A stretch of DNA of 64,000 nucleotides from JAGVYF01 sp041650315 (GCA_041650315.1 JBAZLJ010000001.1:496001-560000), one strand, 5' to 3'; positions 26,135 through 33,356 are shown, counted from the first letter of the stretch. A program made the numbers and translations. Notes: generated from the letters alone by a model not told the origin.

Positions 26135-26237
26135 ATTGCTATTTTTGGTTATTATTTATTTAAATGTATCGGCTTAAAGTCTGCAACGAGTAATTCTATC
26201 AATAGAAATTTATATTGGTTATGCTTATGCGATTATC

Positions 26238-26453
26238 ATGTGTATAGCATATCCTGGCAAAATCGTTAAGATCAAGAAAGAAAGTGTTGTTGTTGATTAT
26301 GGAACTGAGCAACGTATAGTCAAGCTGATATCTGATTCTGATGAATATTCTGTAGGTGATTTTGTGATTGTGCAAGCAGGATTTGTTGTAGAGAAAGTGC
26401 CTGAGAAAGAAGCTTTATCTGCGCTCGCTATTTACAGCGGCGATGTTCCTTAA
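26238..26453 (+). CDS. hypC: Hydrogenase maturation chaperone HypC/HupF
   Basis: 71 residues beginning MCIAYPGKIVKIKKE, with the essential N-terminal Met-Cys and PGK motif. HypC delivers the Fe(CN)2CO unit to NiFe hydrogenase with HypD. No hydrogenase or other hyp gene is in view. Its 3' end overlaps the convergent DUF6390-like gene by 39 bases. Promoter-like TTTATATTGG lies about 25-30 bases upstream. Confidence 0.9.
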   Translation: MCIAYPGKIVKIKKESVVVDYGTEQRIVKLISDSDEYSVGDFVIVQAGFVVEKVPEKEALSALAIYSGDVP

Positions 26454-27122
26454 AGTGTATTTCTCTAGATTGTATAATTGCTCTCTGCTTAGTTTCATAA
26501 CTGCGAAGTCCCAATGGATTGCGATGATATCTCCGAGGTTCAGGTTAGGAAGCAGTTTCCTGTCAAAGCTTACTTTCTTCTCGATTGATTCACCTATGCC
26601 ATATTCTTTGTTATGGTATACCAAAGGTTTCTGTGTAACTACTAATTCGTTGATGTATATTTCTTTCACTTTGCCCCATGTGACTAGGCATTTCTGCATA
26701 TTCTCGAATAATGCTGGAAATTTATCGCAGGTCTTGCTTCCGACATACATAACATGAAAAGAATGGTGCGGTACATATTCTGATTTAGCTGTTCCGGATT
26801 TAGATACGGGCAAACATAATCTCTTATCCACTTTTTTACTTATCCTTTGCATGTCCTTGGCATCGAACTGGTCTAGCAAACTATTCCCTAACCAGTAAGC
26901 TTCAACCACTTCACGATCGAATAAGCCTTTCTGCGTTTTTTCCGCAATGAATTCTAAATATGGTTGTAATGTCTCAAATGATAGCAAGAGTGTTTTGATA
27001 TTTTCTGGATTCTTTTTATTCAGAATATAATCATATAATGCTAGATTAGCATCCTGCGGACCACATCTTCGTAACTCATTCGGTTTGTATGCGAATCTTG
27101 CCAGAAGCTCTATCGTGTCCAT
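26415..27122 (-). CDS. DUF6390-like protein, convergent with hypC
   Basis: 235 residues from MDTIELLARFAYKPNELRRC. The motif ARFAYKPNELRRCGPQDANL and VVEAYWLGNSLLDQF recall the DUF6390 family, which I associate with HypC-type genes in other genomes. TATA-like CATATAAAC about 25 bases before 27122 fixes this start and excludes the earlier ATG at 27155. Possible role in metal-centre assembly; uncertain. Confidence 0.6.
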   Translation of the reverse strand: MDTIELLARFAYKPNELRRCGPQDANLALYDYILNKKNPENIKTLLLSFETLQPYLEFIAEKTQKGLFDREVVEAYWLGNSLLDQFDAKDMQRISKKVDKRLCLPVSKSGTAKSEYVPHHSFHVMYVGSKTCDKFPALFENMQKCLVTWGKVKEIYINELVVTQKPLVYHNKEYGIGESIEKKVSFDRKLLPNLNLGDIIAIHWDFAVMKLSREQLYNLEKYTLRNIAAVNSERR

Positions 27123-27310
27123 GATTCTTAGGTTGGATGATCGGTTTATATGCATTCTTATCTTGAATAATATATGAAATTATAGAAAACTTTAAATAGT
27201 ATTTTGACTACACACTAGTTACTCAATTCTATATTGGACATGAACACTATAGAATTCACTCTATTATTAGAGAATACTTTTTTTTCAAAAACCTATGGAG
27301 GATGACGAAA

Positions 27311-27406
27311 ATGGCAGATGAAGAAAATTACGATGAAGGCGATGATTTCAAAGATGAAGATCAAGATGATGAATCTAGTGAAGATGGAGACGAATCTGAC
27401 GAATAG
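27311..27406 (+). CDS. 31-residue strongly acidic microprotein
   Basis: Starts MADEENYDEGDDF and ends GDESDE; about two thirds of residues are Asp or Glu and there is one Lys. GGAGGATGAC gives a good ribosome-binding site, an AT-rich promoter region lies upstream, and a hairpin plus eight Ts follows, so a complete transcription unit is visible. No function can be assigned; a DNA-mimic or chaperone-like tail is speculation. Confidence 0.55.
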   Translation: MADEENYDEGDDFKDEDQDDESSEDGDESDE

Positions 27407-27427
27407 ATAAGTCTTATTCTTTTTTTT
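27407..27427 (+). terminator. Terminator after the acidic microprotein
   Basis: ATAAG (27407-27411) and CTTAT (27413-27417) form a small hairpin followed by a run of Ts. Confidence 0.5.
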
Positions 27428-27484
27428 ATTCTTTTTCTATTTATTTAATAATATATAAAATAAAAAAATAATAATCCGTTAGGA

Positions 27485-28774
27485 TCACATATTATAACGT
27501 CCTTGGTAAGGATTGCCGTAGGATTTTGGTCCTTGCATATTCCTGCCAGAGCCAAACCTATTCTGGCCAAAGCCGTGACTTGGTCCGTTACTTCTAGGTC
27601 CATTCTCTCTATTTCCGAATCTTTTGAATCCGGATGAAGGTCTCATCCTGGTCTCGAATCTTACTCTTTCGAAGTCGCCTGGTTCCATCTTCTCAACTTT
27701 GACTGGGAATCTGTGCAGAATATCACTGAATGAATCATAATCTCTTTCACAGAGCAATGTGATTGCTTTTCCTGATTCTCCTGCTCTCGCAGTCCTTCCA
27801 ATCCTGTGGATGTATTCCTGAGGATCTTTGGAGATATCATAATTGAAGATGTGTGTAACATCTTTGATGTCCAATCCTCTTGCAGCGACTGGTGATGCTA
27901 CGATTATATTCGGCTTGCCTTCGTTGAAGTACTTGATCTGGTTAAGACGTTTGTTCTGGCTCATCTTGCCGTGGATCATGCCGTTCCTTACACCTTGAGT
28001 TTTAAGATTCTCGTGCACCAATTCAACTGTTGATCTAGCTGAACAGAAGATCATAGCTTGACCTACTTGTTCTGTCTTCAATAAGTGAATCAATAATGAG
28101 AATTTGTCCCTTGAAGGAACATCATAATAGTATTGCTTCAACAGATCTTGTCCGACTTGACTTTCAGTCCTTACTTCTTCAGGATCGGTCATATAACTCT
28201 GTTTCAATGCGTTTATCTCTTGTGAAAGAGTCGCTCCGAACAGTAATATTTGTCTGTTATTAGGTGTAGAGTTAAGGATTTCAGTTATGTCTTCTATGAA
28301 GCCCATCTCTACCATCTTGTCAGCTTCATCTAAAACTACGCTTTTCAATCTCTTAAGATCTAATGTGCCTCTTTGAAGATGATCTAAAAGCCTTCCAGGT
28401 GTACCGACTACTATGTCAGTCCTTTTAAGCTCTTCAATCTGCGGATTTATTGATACTCCGCCGTATATTGTAGATACCATGAATTGTGTATATTTGCCGA
28501 ATTTCCTCATTTCTTGCGCAATCTGCACTGCAAGTTCTCTTGTAGGCGCCATCACTAGGATTTGTATGCCGTTATGCGGTTCAATCCTTTCTAGTAAAGG
28601 TACGCTGAAAGCTGCAGTCTTGCCTGAACCTGTTTTAGATATGCCTATCAGATCTTTCCCTGCTTTAATGAATGGGATAGATTGTTCTTGGATTGTAGTT
28701 GGCTCTTTTATGCCCATCTCTGCCAAAGCTCTTACGATCTCTGGTTTTATGTTTAATTCTTGGAATGTTTTCAT
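27485..28774 (-). CDS. DEAD-box RNA helicase
   Basis: 429 residues. Q motif FQELNIKPEIVRALAEMG, Walker A SKTGSGKTAAF, VLDEADKMVEMGF (DEAD), SAT replaced by LFGATLSQ, and HRIGRTARAG in the second RecA domain. A Gly/Arg/Asn-rich tail (about 385-429) suits RNA binding, as in cold-adaptation helicases such as DeaD/CshA. A 5' untranslated leader of about 120 bases with strong structure precedes the gene. Confidence 0.95.
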   Translation of the reverse strand: MKTFQELNIKPEIVRALAEMGIKEPTTIQEQSIPFIKAGKDLIGISKTGSGKTAAFSVPLLERIEPHNGIQILVMAPTRELAVQIAQEMRKFGKYTQFMVSTIYGGVSINPQIEELKRTDIVVGTPGRLLDHLQRGTLDLKRLKSVVLDEADKMVEMGFIEDITEILNSTPNNRQILLFGATLSQEINALKQSYMTDPEEVRTESQVGQDLLKQYYYDVPSRDKFSLLIHLLKTEQVGQAMIFCSARSTVELVHENLKTQGVRNGMIHGKMSQNKRLNQIKYFNEGKPNIIVASPVAARGLDIKDVTHIFNYDISKDPQEYIHRIGRTARAGESGKAITLLCERDYDSFSDILHRFPVKVEKMEPGDFERVRFETRMRPSSGFKRFGNRENGPRSNGPSHGFGQNRFGSGRNMQGPKSYGNPYQGRYNM

Positions 28775-28905
28775 TTTTAGTTCTCCGTGGAAAATGATAC
28801 AAAACTCTTGATATAATCTAATTGTACTTTTGGTACTTTTGTCCTATAAATCGGGTCTTGTAGAAACAGAATGAGTTGAATGATTCAGACCCTCTGTTTC
28901 AGCCT
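28775..28905 (-). promoter_or_regulatory. Structured 5' leader of the DEAD-box helicase, pseudoknot-capable
   Basis: A TATA-like element (TGTATAAAGC on the minus strand, near 28920) implies a leader of roughly 120 bases. In it GGGTCT (28853-28858), GAAACAGA (28863-28870), AGACCC (28887-28892) and TCTGTTTC (28893-28900) occur in the order a-b-a'-b', which can form a pseudoknot or two exclusive hairpins. Long structured leaders are typical of temperature-controlled RNA helicase genes. Confidence 0.6.
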
Positions 28906-28958
28906 TTCCATCTTTGCTTTATACATATATGAAGCTTCGCGGTGGTATATAAGGATTG

Positions 28959-29201
28959 CTATTTCTTATTCTTATATGCTTCTTTCATGGTCTTATAATG
29001 AGGGCATTTTAGAATGAATTTACAAGTGGGTATATGGTGCGCCATACGCCATTTAGCGTTATGATAGTGGCATGGCTCGTCTGATATTGGTTTGGTAAAC
29101 GGAAGCTTATGAGGAAAACGATGTGGTGGGCAGAATATCTCTTTTCCTTCTTTGGTGAGGACTTTTACTTTATCCTTTATGTATAAAAGCCATGGTTTCA
29201 T
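28959..29201 (-). CDS. Small Cys/His-rich hypothetical protein
   Basis: 80 residues with C and H in CPPHRFPHK, PCHYHNAKW, HHIPTCKFIL and KCPHY, enough ligands for one or two zinc ions. Not recognised. It lies between the helicase and the tRNA locus and has a TATA-like TTATTATC region upstream. Confidence 0.55.
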   Translation of the reverse strand: MKPWLLYIKDKVKVLTKEGKEIFCPPHRFPHKLPFTKPISDEPCHYHNAKWRMAHHIPTCKFILKCPHYKTMKEAYKNKK

Positions 29202-29207
29202 GATAAT

Positions 29208-29236
29208 AAATACGCCCTTGCCAGGGTCTGAACCAG
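29208..29236 (-). pseudogene. tRNA 3'-end fragment (direct repeat of tRNA-Arg)
   Basis: AAATACGCCCTTGCCAGG (29208-29225) is identical to 29295-29312, the acceptor and T-stem end of the tRNA-Arg plus downstream bases. The next bases still look like a T-arm (minus strand GGCTGGTTCAGACCC). The two copies are 87 bases apart and enclose a perfect AGGATTTT/AAAATCCT hairpin (29263-29285). This is the shape of an attachment-site scar or a partial tRNA duplication. Confidence 0.65.
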
Positions 29237-29300
29237 CCTTTTAGAAAAAGCCTGGGGAAAACAGGATTTTATCACTCAAAATCCTCTAATATGAAAATAC

Positions 29301-29392
29301 GCCCTTGCCAGGATTTGAACCCGGGTTACAAGGTCCGCAACCTCGTGTACTATTTGCTCTGGCTTATGCCATCCAAGCTATACTACAAGGGC
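29301..29392 (-). tRNA. tRNA-Arg(GCG) with 19-base insertion in the D-loop
   Basis: Acceptor stem GCCCTTG/CAAGGGC, D-stem GTAT/GTAC, anticodon stem CGAGG/CCTTG with loop TTGCGGA (anticodon GCG), T-arm CCGGG-TTCAAAT-CCTGG. All pair correctly. The D-loop is 29 bases instead of about 10. Removing TGGCATAAGCCAGAGCAAA leaves a normal AGCTTGGATA loop. The insert contains TGGC/GCCA and could be a non-canonical intron. No CCA is encoded. Confidence 0.88.
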
Positions 29393-29415
29393 GTATCTTT
29401 AGTAGTTTAGCCGTC

Positions 29416-29426
29416 ATATTTAAATA
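29416..29426. promoter_or_regulatory. Shared bidirectional TATA box for tRNA-Arg and Rpp21
   Basis: ATATTTAAATA is nearly palindromic. It lies 24 bases from the 5' end of the tRNA on the minus strand and 23 bases from the Rpp21 ATG on the plus strand, so one box appears to serve both divergent genes, with a leaderless Rpp21 mRNA. Confidence 0.6.
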
Positions 29427-29448
29427 CTTTCCTTACTGGATTAGGTTT

Positions 29449-29796
29449 ATGTCCAAAAAGAACAAACTCTCAAGAGAAGAGGCTAGAAAGCTCGTTGTAG
29501 AACTTTTGGATAAGGCTAAAATTTCATTCAAGAGCAATAAGGAGAAGGCTGGAAATTACGTAAAAAAGGCTAGGAATATAGCTATGAAAGTCCGTCTTAG
29601 GATGGGGCCTGATCTTAAGCATAGATTCTGTAAATATTGTAATTCGTACCTTGTACCGGGGGAGAATCTTAGAGTCAGAACTCAGAAGGGTAAACTAGTC
29701 TATTTCTGCACAACATGCAATAACCATTGGAGGCTCCCTTTCACTGCCGAAATCAAGGCTAAAAGGAAGTTGTCACTAACCAAGGACAAGAAGTAG
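29449..29796 (+). CDS. rnp4: Ribonuclease P protein component 4 (Rpp21)
   Basis: 115 residues: two N-terminal helices (SREEARKLVVELLDKAK), RMGPDLKHRFCKYCNSYL and VYFCTTCNNHW giving the four zinc cysteines, and a basic tail. Subunit of archaeal RNase P, which trims tRNA 5' ends, and here it is divergent from a tRNA gene. The start is set by the TATA box 23 bases upstream. Confidence 0.92.
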   Translation: MSKKNKLSREEARKLVVELLDKAKISFKSNKEKAGNYVKKARNIAMKVRLRMGPDLKHRFCKYCNSYLVPGENLRVRTQKGKLVYFCTTCNNHWRLPFTAEIKAKRKLSLTKDKK

Positions 29797-29873
29797 AAAG
29801 CTTTAAATATAAGTTCTTTTGTGAATTTTCTTCATTATAGGCTAGAATCTAGCTATAGCTAAAAGGATCAAAA

Positions 29874-30086
29874 ATGAATAAAGCAAGCCAAAGATTACTA
29901 AGAAAGACTGTAGTCAAATCAAAGAAAAAGACTCTGAAAGCTCAAGCAGCTGAGAATCCTGAAAGGGATGAAGATCTTAAAGAATATTTGAATAGAAAGG
30001 ATTTCCATCCATTCGAGCTTGAACTCTTGATGAATGATTATGACGACGGCTTAGATGACAATGACGCTAGTGTCACTGAGGAATAA
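29874..30086 (+). CDS. Small hypothetical protein, basic head and acidic tail
   Basis: 70 residues: a lysine/arginine-rich first half (RLLRKTVVKSKKKTLKAQ) and an acidic C-terminus (DYDDGLDDNDASVTEE). Not recognised. It ends eight bases before the Dph2 N-terminal gene and so is probably in the same transcript, started from TTTAAATATA near 29808. Confidence 0.55.
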   Translation: MNKASQRLLRKTVVKSKKKTLKAQAAENPERDEDLKEYLNRKDFHPFELELLMNDYDDGLDDNDASVTEE

Positions 30087-30094
30087 ATCCTAAG

Positions 30095-30334
30095 ATGGAC
30101 GTTGACCTAGAGCTTTCTAAAATTGTTGAAATCATCAAAAAGAATAGCTATAAATCTGTTCTAACCCAATTGCCTGACGGCTTGAAACCTAAAGCTAAAG
30201 AGATTGTAGATGTTATCTCTAAAGAGACTGGGGCAAAAGCGTATATCAATCTAGGTTCATGTTTCGGCGCTTGTGATATACCTAATTTCAAAGCGGATCT
30301 GCTTGTACAATGGGGGCATTCAGAATGGTCATAA
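30095..30334 (+). CDS. dph2: Diphthamide synthase Dph2, N-terminal third (split gene)
   Basis: 79 residues matching domain 1 of archaeal Dph2: LTQLPDGLKPKAKEI, then GSCFGACDIPNF with the first cluster cysteine (Cys60 in GACD), then DLLVQWGHSEWS and stop. Full-length Dph2 continues at this exact point into the sequence encoded at 6436-7101. Together the two genes provide about 300 residues and all three cluster cysteines. There is no in-frame continuation here; a converging minus-strand gene follows 40 bases on. Confidence 0.88.
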   Translation: MDVDLELSKIVEIIKKNSYKSVLTQLPDGLKPKAKEIVDVISKETGAKAYINLGSCFGACDIPNFKADLLVQWGHSEWS

Positions 30335-30373
30335 TTCTTTCAAAATCAGATAGATATCGTAAAACACTTTTCC

Positions 30374-31018
30374 CTATGGTGAAGGTGAATCATCTGGCGA
30401 AACTGAAGGCTCTTTTTTGTAATCGCCTGAATCAATCCGTTCTCGCAGAATCTCACCTAAAGAGTTCCAGATCCTTGAGATCCAGAGAGTAGTCAGCCCA
30501 GTATATTTTTCTTTCACTGCAATAGAATGTTCTTTCCATTCTGTTTCATGCACTTCATTCGCATGCAATGCTTCTTCGAGTCTATCATTAGCCCTCACTT
30601 TACTAGAAAGAAGTGATTTTCTGTTCTGGGCAATGGCATAAAGTTCCATTTCGTTCCTTTGATCATATGCTGCATTCAATCGTGTATCGAATTCCCCTAT
30701 CATCTTTTCTATATTTTTGCGTACGCCTTTCAATTCTACCTTAACCTGTTCATTATAAGTATGGCCGCCGGATAGATAATCAGAGCTTTCATCTAAATAC
30801 CAATTCATACGTCTTTCATTTAGAAGCCCACAAAGCAGTTCTAGATTCGCACATACCTGAGCGTCAGTCAATTTGAAAAGATCAAATGAATCTTCAATAG
30901 AATCAACCACTATCCTTTCCAAATCCCTATTGTAGAAATCAAGTTCTCTATCTAATGCTTTGATATAATCATTAATCCAACGTTCAGATTCTATAGACTC
31001 AACAATCTTATTGCTCAT
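30374..31018 (-). CDS. Helical hypothetical protein
   Basis: 214 residues, long charged helices (IEKMIGEFDTRLNAAYDQRN to LLSSKVRANDRLEEAL), probably coiled-coil, no membrane segment or catalytic motif. Not recognised. The terminal PSVSPDDSPSP tail is disordered. Confidence 0.55.
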   Translation of the reverse strand: MSNKIVESIESERWINDYIKALDRELDFYNRDLERIVVDSIEDSFDLFKLTDAQVCANLELLCGLLNERRMNWYLDESSDYLSGGHTYNEQVKVELKGVRKNIEKMIGEFDTRLNAAYDQRNEMELYAIAQNRKSLLSSKVRANDRLEEALHANEVHETEWKEHSIAVKEKYTGLTTLWISRIWNSLGEILRERIDSGDYKKEPSVSPDDSPSP

Positions 31019-31066
31019 CTATAGGATAGCTAGGAGAAGGATGTTTAAATTGTTAGCTATTTTGCT

Positions 31067-31198
31067 TAAGTCTTGAATGTTCGCTACGCTCGCCTATGTC
31101 GTTTCGCATCCACTTCTAAACCTAAATTGCAAAATAAATCTTGCTTATGATAATAAAGCGCAATGCTCAATATAGACATAGGCACCATTCAGGATTTA
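31067..31198. repeat. Intergenic inverted-repeat element E
   Basis: TAAGTCTTGAATG (31067-31079) pairs with CATTCAGGATTTA (31186-31198), 13 pairs with two G-T wobbles. After a 12-base left insertion (TTCGCTACGCTC), GCCTATGTC (31092-31100) pairs with GACATAGGC (31175-31183). It ends nine bases from the TFS stop. Interior TTCGCATCCACTTCT resembles TTCACATCTACTTCT of element G. Confidence 0.86.
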
Positions 31199-31207
31199 TT
31201 ATTAGAA

Positions 31208-31522
31208 TTAGTACTCTCTCCAGACATGCGCGCATTTCACGCATTTGAAGAATCTTGTTGCAGGTTCATCGCTGCATCTTGTCTGTTCAAACCAGTAATA
31301 CGCCTTCTTGTGATGACAGGAATGGCATTCAGTATCGCAGATAGGGTTGATTTCAATTTCTTTATCTATGACTTCCACTTCTTTTGTTTCTGCTACTTTT
31401 TCCGAGATTTTAGTCTCCTTGAGATCTTTGCTGACAAAGCTGCAGCTATTGCATTTCATGACCCTCTTGCCTTCTTTTGTGCAAGGAATCAATAACGATC
31501 CGCATTTTTGACAAAATAACAT
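31208..31522 (-). CDS. tfs: Transcription factor S (TFIIS-like cleavage factor)
   Basis: 104 residues with two zinc ribbons: MLFCQKCGSLLIPC...CNSCSF and CHSCHHKKAYYWFEQTRCSD followed by CVKCAHVW. The acidic pair in the second-ribbon loop (SDEP) is the catalytic DE of TFIIS/TFS, which stimulates RNA polymerase to cut its transcript after backtracking. Confidence 0.93.
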   Translation of the reverse strand: MLFCQKCGSLLIPCTKEGKRVMKCNSCSFVSKDLKETKISEKVAETKEVEVIDKEIEINPICDTECHSCHHKKAYYWFEQTRCSDEPATRFFKCVKCAHVWREY

Positions 31523-31533
31523 TTTGGTTTACC

Positions 31534-32133
31534 TTATTGGAATAATGATACGAACTCAACCGCAAGTATTTTTACGTAGCCTAGGAACGGTAATCTGAAC
31601 AAAGCTTTTCCTTGGATTTTTTCAATCGGGACTTTTGTTTCGTCTAAACTCGAACTTTTGATGGAATCAGGATTTGTCTGATAGTTATCACCTTTTGTCT
31701 GGTAATAAACTTTTCCATTTTCTTCATACATTTTGATAACTCTATGGATAATAGGATTAGGCCTATTGCTATCGAATATCACTATATCGCCTATTTTTAA
31801 GTTTTCTGTGGTTGCCCCATATATGAGCATGATATCGCCTTTATCAAATCCGTTTATTAGCGGGAATTGCATGAACTGAGATTCTGTTATTCCTCTAGGT
31901 TCGTATTGGCTTTGCGCGTTCATCCACCATTGCTCGAAATTGCCTTCATGGTGCATGCTGCTTGATACAACCGCTACTAATGGCAGGCTTGTACCGAATA
32001 CTAACCCTAGACCTGGATATACCATATATTTTATTAGAATGAATGCTATAACGATGTTTGCCAATAGGCTTAGGAAGCTATCTTCGTACCATACGAAGTT
32101 CCATACTTTTTTAGCCGTTTCTTTGAAATTCAT
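31534..32133 (-). CDS. Signal peptidase I, Sec11-type
   Basis: 199 residues. An N-terminal transmembrane helix is followed by VVSSSMHHEG with the nucleophilic serine, DIVIFDSNRPNPIIHRVI with the histidine that replaces lysine in archaeal/ER enzymes, and TKGDNYQTNPD. A C-terminal hydrophobic segment is present. It cleaves signal peptides of Sec substrates such as the exported proteins in this window. Confidence 0.92.
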   Translation of the reverse strand: MNFKETAKKVWNFVWYEDSFLSLLANIVIAFILIKYMVYPGLGLVFGTSLPLVAVVSSSMHHEGNFEQWWMNAQSQYEPRGITESQFMQFPLINGFDKGDIMLIYGATTENLKIGDIVIFDSNRPNPIIHRVIKMYEENGKVYYQTKGDNYQTNPDSIKSSSLDETKVPIEKIQGKALFRLPFLGYVKILAVEFVSLFQ

Positions 32134-32180
32134 ATAGGAAAAGCATCTAGAGGTGTTTAAAAAGGTTGCTGTTTTAGGGG

Positions 32181-32327
32181 CTCTGTAGAAAATCTCGTTT
32201 CACTCGCCACCAACTGCAAAATGTTCAGTTTTCTATTGTGATAGTGCTATATCGCCATAAGCATCTATAACGCACATGATTTCAGAATTGACAACATTTT
32301 AGAAGGTTGGTGGATTTTTCTACAGAG
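32181..32327. repeat. Intergenic inverted-repeat element F
   Basis: CTCTGTAGAAAA (32181-32192) pairs with TTTTCTACAGAG (32316-32327). After a left insertion (CTCGTTTCACTCG, nearly identical to that of element D), CCACCAAC (32207-32214) pairs with GTTGGTGG (32306-32313). It ends six bases from the Nth stop. Confidence 0.87.
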
Positions 32328-32333
32328 TCTGTT

Positions 32334-32975
32334 TTAGACCTTTCTCAGTCCTACCCTATTGCAGTATTTGCGTATAGGGCAGGTCTTGCATTTAGGATTC
32401 CTTGGTGTGCACCAGTTCTGGCCAAAAGCCACTAAAATCATGTTGGTCCTTGACCATAATCTTTTGGGAAGCTTCTTTCTCAAGATTTGCTCGGTTTTAG
32501 TTGCATTGCTTGTTTTTAGATAACCTAATCTGTTCATAATCTTATGGACATGTGTGTCCACGCAGATCGCGGGTTTATGGAACGCCTGTGCTTCAACTAG
32601 GTTCGCTGTCTTTCTCCCTACGCCGGGAATTTTCGTGAGCTGTTCTATTGTATCTGGTATTCTGCCTTTGATATGCTTTGGCCATTGCTTGAGCATCCTT
32701 GCTTTTGTTTTATAAAATCCTACTGGATAAATGAGATGCTCTAATTCTCTTTGGCTTATTTTTTCTAAGTCTTTGACTTTTCGTATTCTTTTGAAAAGTT
32801 TGGGTGCAATTTTCGCAGTAGTCTTATCATTAGTCCTTGCTGACAACATTGTTATCATCAAGATCTTGAACGGAGTCCTATGACTCTTGCCTAACGCATC
32901 AACTAACGGCAAATGAAATCTTCTAGTGAATCTTCCAAGAATCTGATATACTTTAATGATATTGACAGGTTTCAT
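32334..32975 (-). CDS. nth: Endonuclease III DNA glycosylase/lyase
   Basis: 213 residues. The helix-hairpin-helix LTKIPGVGRKTANLV carries the catalytic lysine, VDTHVHKIMNRLG the catalytic aspartate, and CTPRNPKCKTCPIRKYC holds the [4Fe-4S] cluster (Cx6Cx2Cx5C). It removes oxidised pyrimidines. It lies directly downstream of the oxygen-defence genes on the same strand. Confidence 0.95.
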   Translation of the reverse strand: MKPVNIIKVYQILGRFTRRFHLPLVDALGKSHRTPFKILMITMLSARTNDKTTAKIAPKLFKRIRKVKDLEKISQRELEHLIYPVGFYKTKARMLKQWPKHIKGRIPDTIEQLTKIPGVGRKTANLVEAQAFHKPAICVDTHVHKIMNRLGYLKTSNATKTEQILRKKLPKRLWSRTNMILVAFGQNWCTPRNPKCKTCPIRKYCNRVGLRKV

Positions 32976-32987
32976 AGAATAAAAAAA

Positions 32988-33356
32988 TTAAGATATCCAC
33001 AATCCGTGGATATTGCAATATGCTCTTGCGTATTCTGCCAATGCTGGGAATTCGGCTTCAGGCAAATCTCCCGGCTTGAGATGTATCCTATAAAGTTTGC
33101 CTTTACTCACAATCTCTATCCATTCGATGTAATGGTTAGGTTCCATCGGATGCGGAATTTCTCCTACTTTAACTTTGACATGATCGCCCACTATCTCAAC
33201 TACTGGCACATGTTTCTCTTGCCCGACATCATTAGTTTTTTCCTCAAGCAATTCCATTGGCTTTCCGCAACAAACCAATGCGCATTCTCCTCCATGGAGA
33301 ACCTCTATCACATGTCCGCAGACATTGCATTTATAGATTTCTGTAATTTCCGCCAT
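32988..33356 (-). CDS. dfx: Desulfoferrodoxin (superoxide reductase)
   Basis: 122 residues. The N-terminal desulforedoxin iron site is YKCNVCGHV...CALVCCGKPM. The superoxide-reducing iron centre has KHVPVVE, IPHPMEPNHYIEWIE (glutamate and histidines) and YCNIHGLW. It reduces superoxide to peroxide without producing oxygen, which suits an anaerobe. Confidence 0.95.
   Translation of the reverse strand: MAEITEIYKCNVCGHVIEVLHGGECALVCCGKPMELLEEKTNDVGQEKHVPVVEIVGDHVKVKVGEIPHPMEPNHYIEWIEIVSKGKLYRIHLKPGDLPEAEFPALAEYARAYCNIHGLWIS

Noticed and set aside
26177..26190. Complete hairpin element before hypC
   Set aside because: Only the left arm (GTCTGCAACGAGTA) is present; no matching right arm within about 100 bases, so it is at most a remnant.
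27156..27310. Small RNA between the DUF6390-like gene and the acidic microprotein
   Set aside because: The stretch contains promoter-like AT-rich words for both genes and no stable stem; nothing beyond promoters is supported.
29208..29236. Second functional tRNA gene
   Set aside because: Only the 3' acceptor/T-arm part is present; no D-arm or anticodon arm can be formed upstream.
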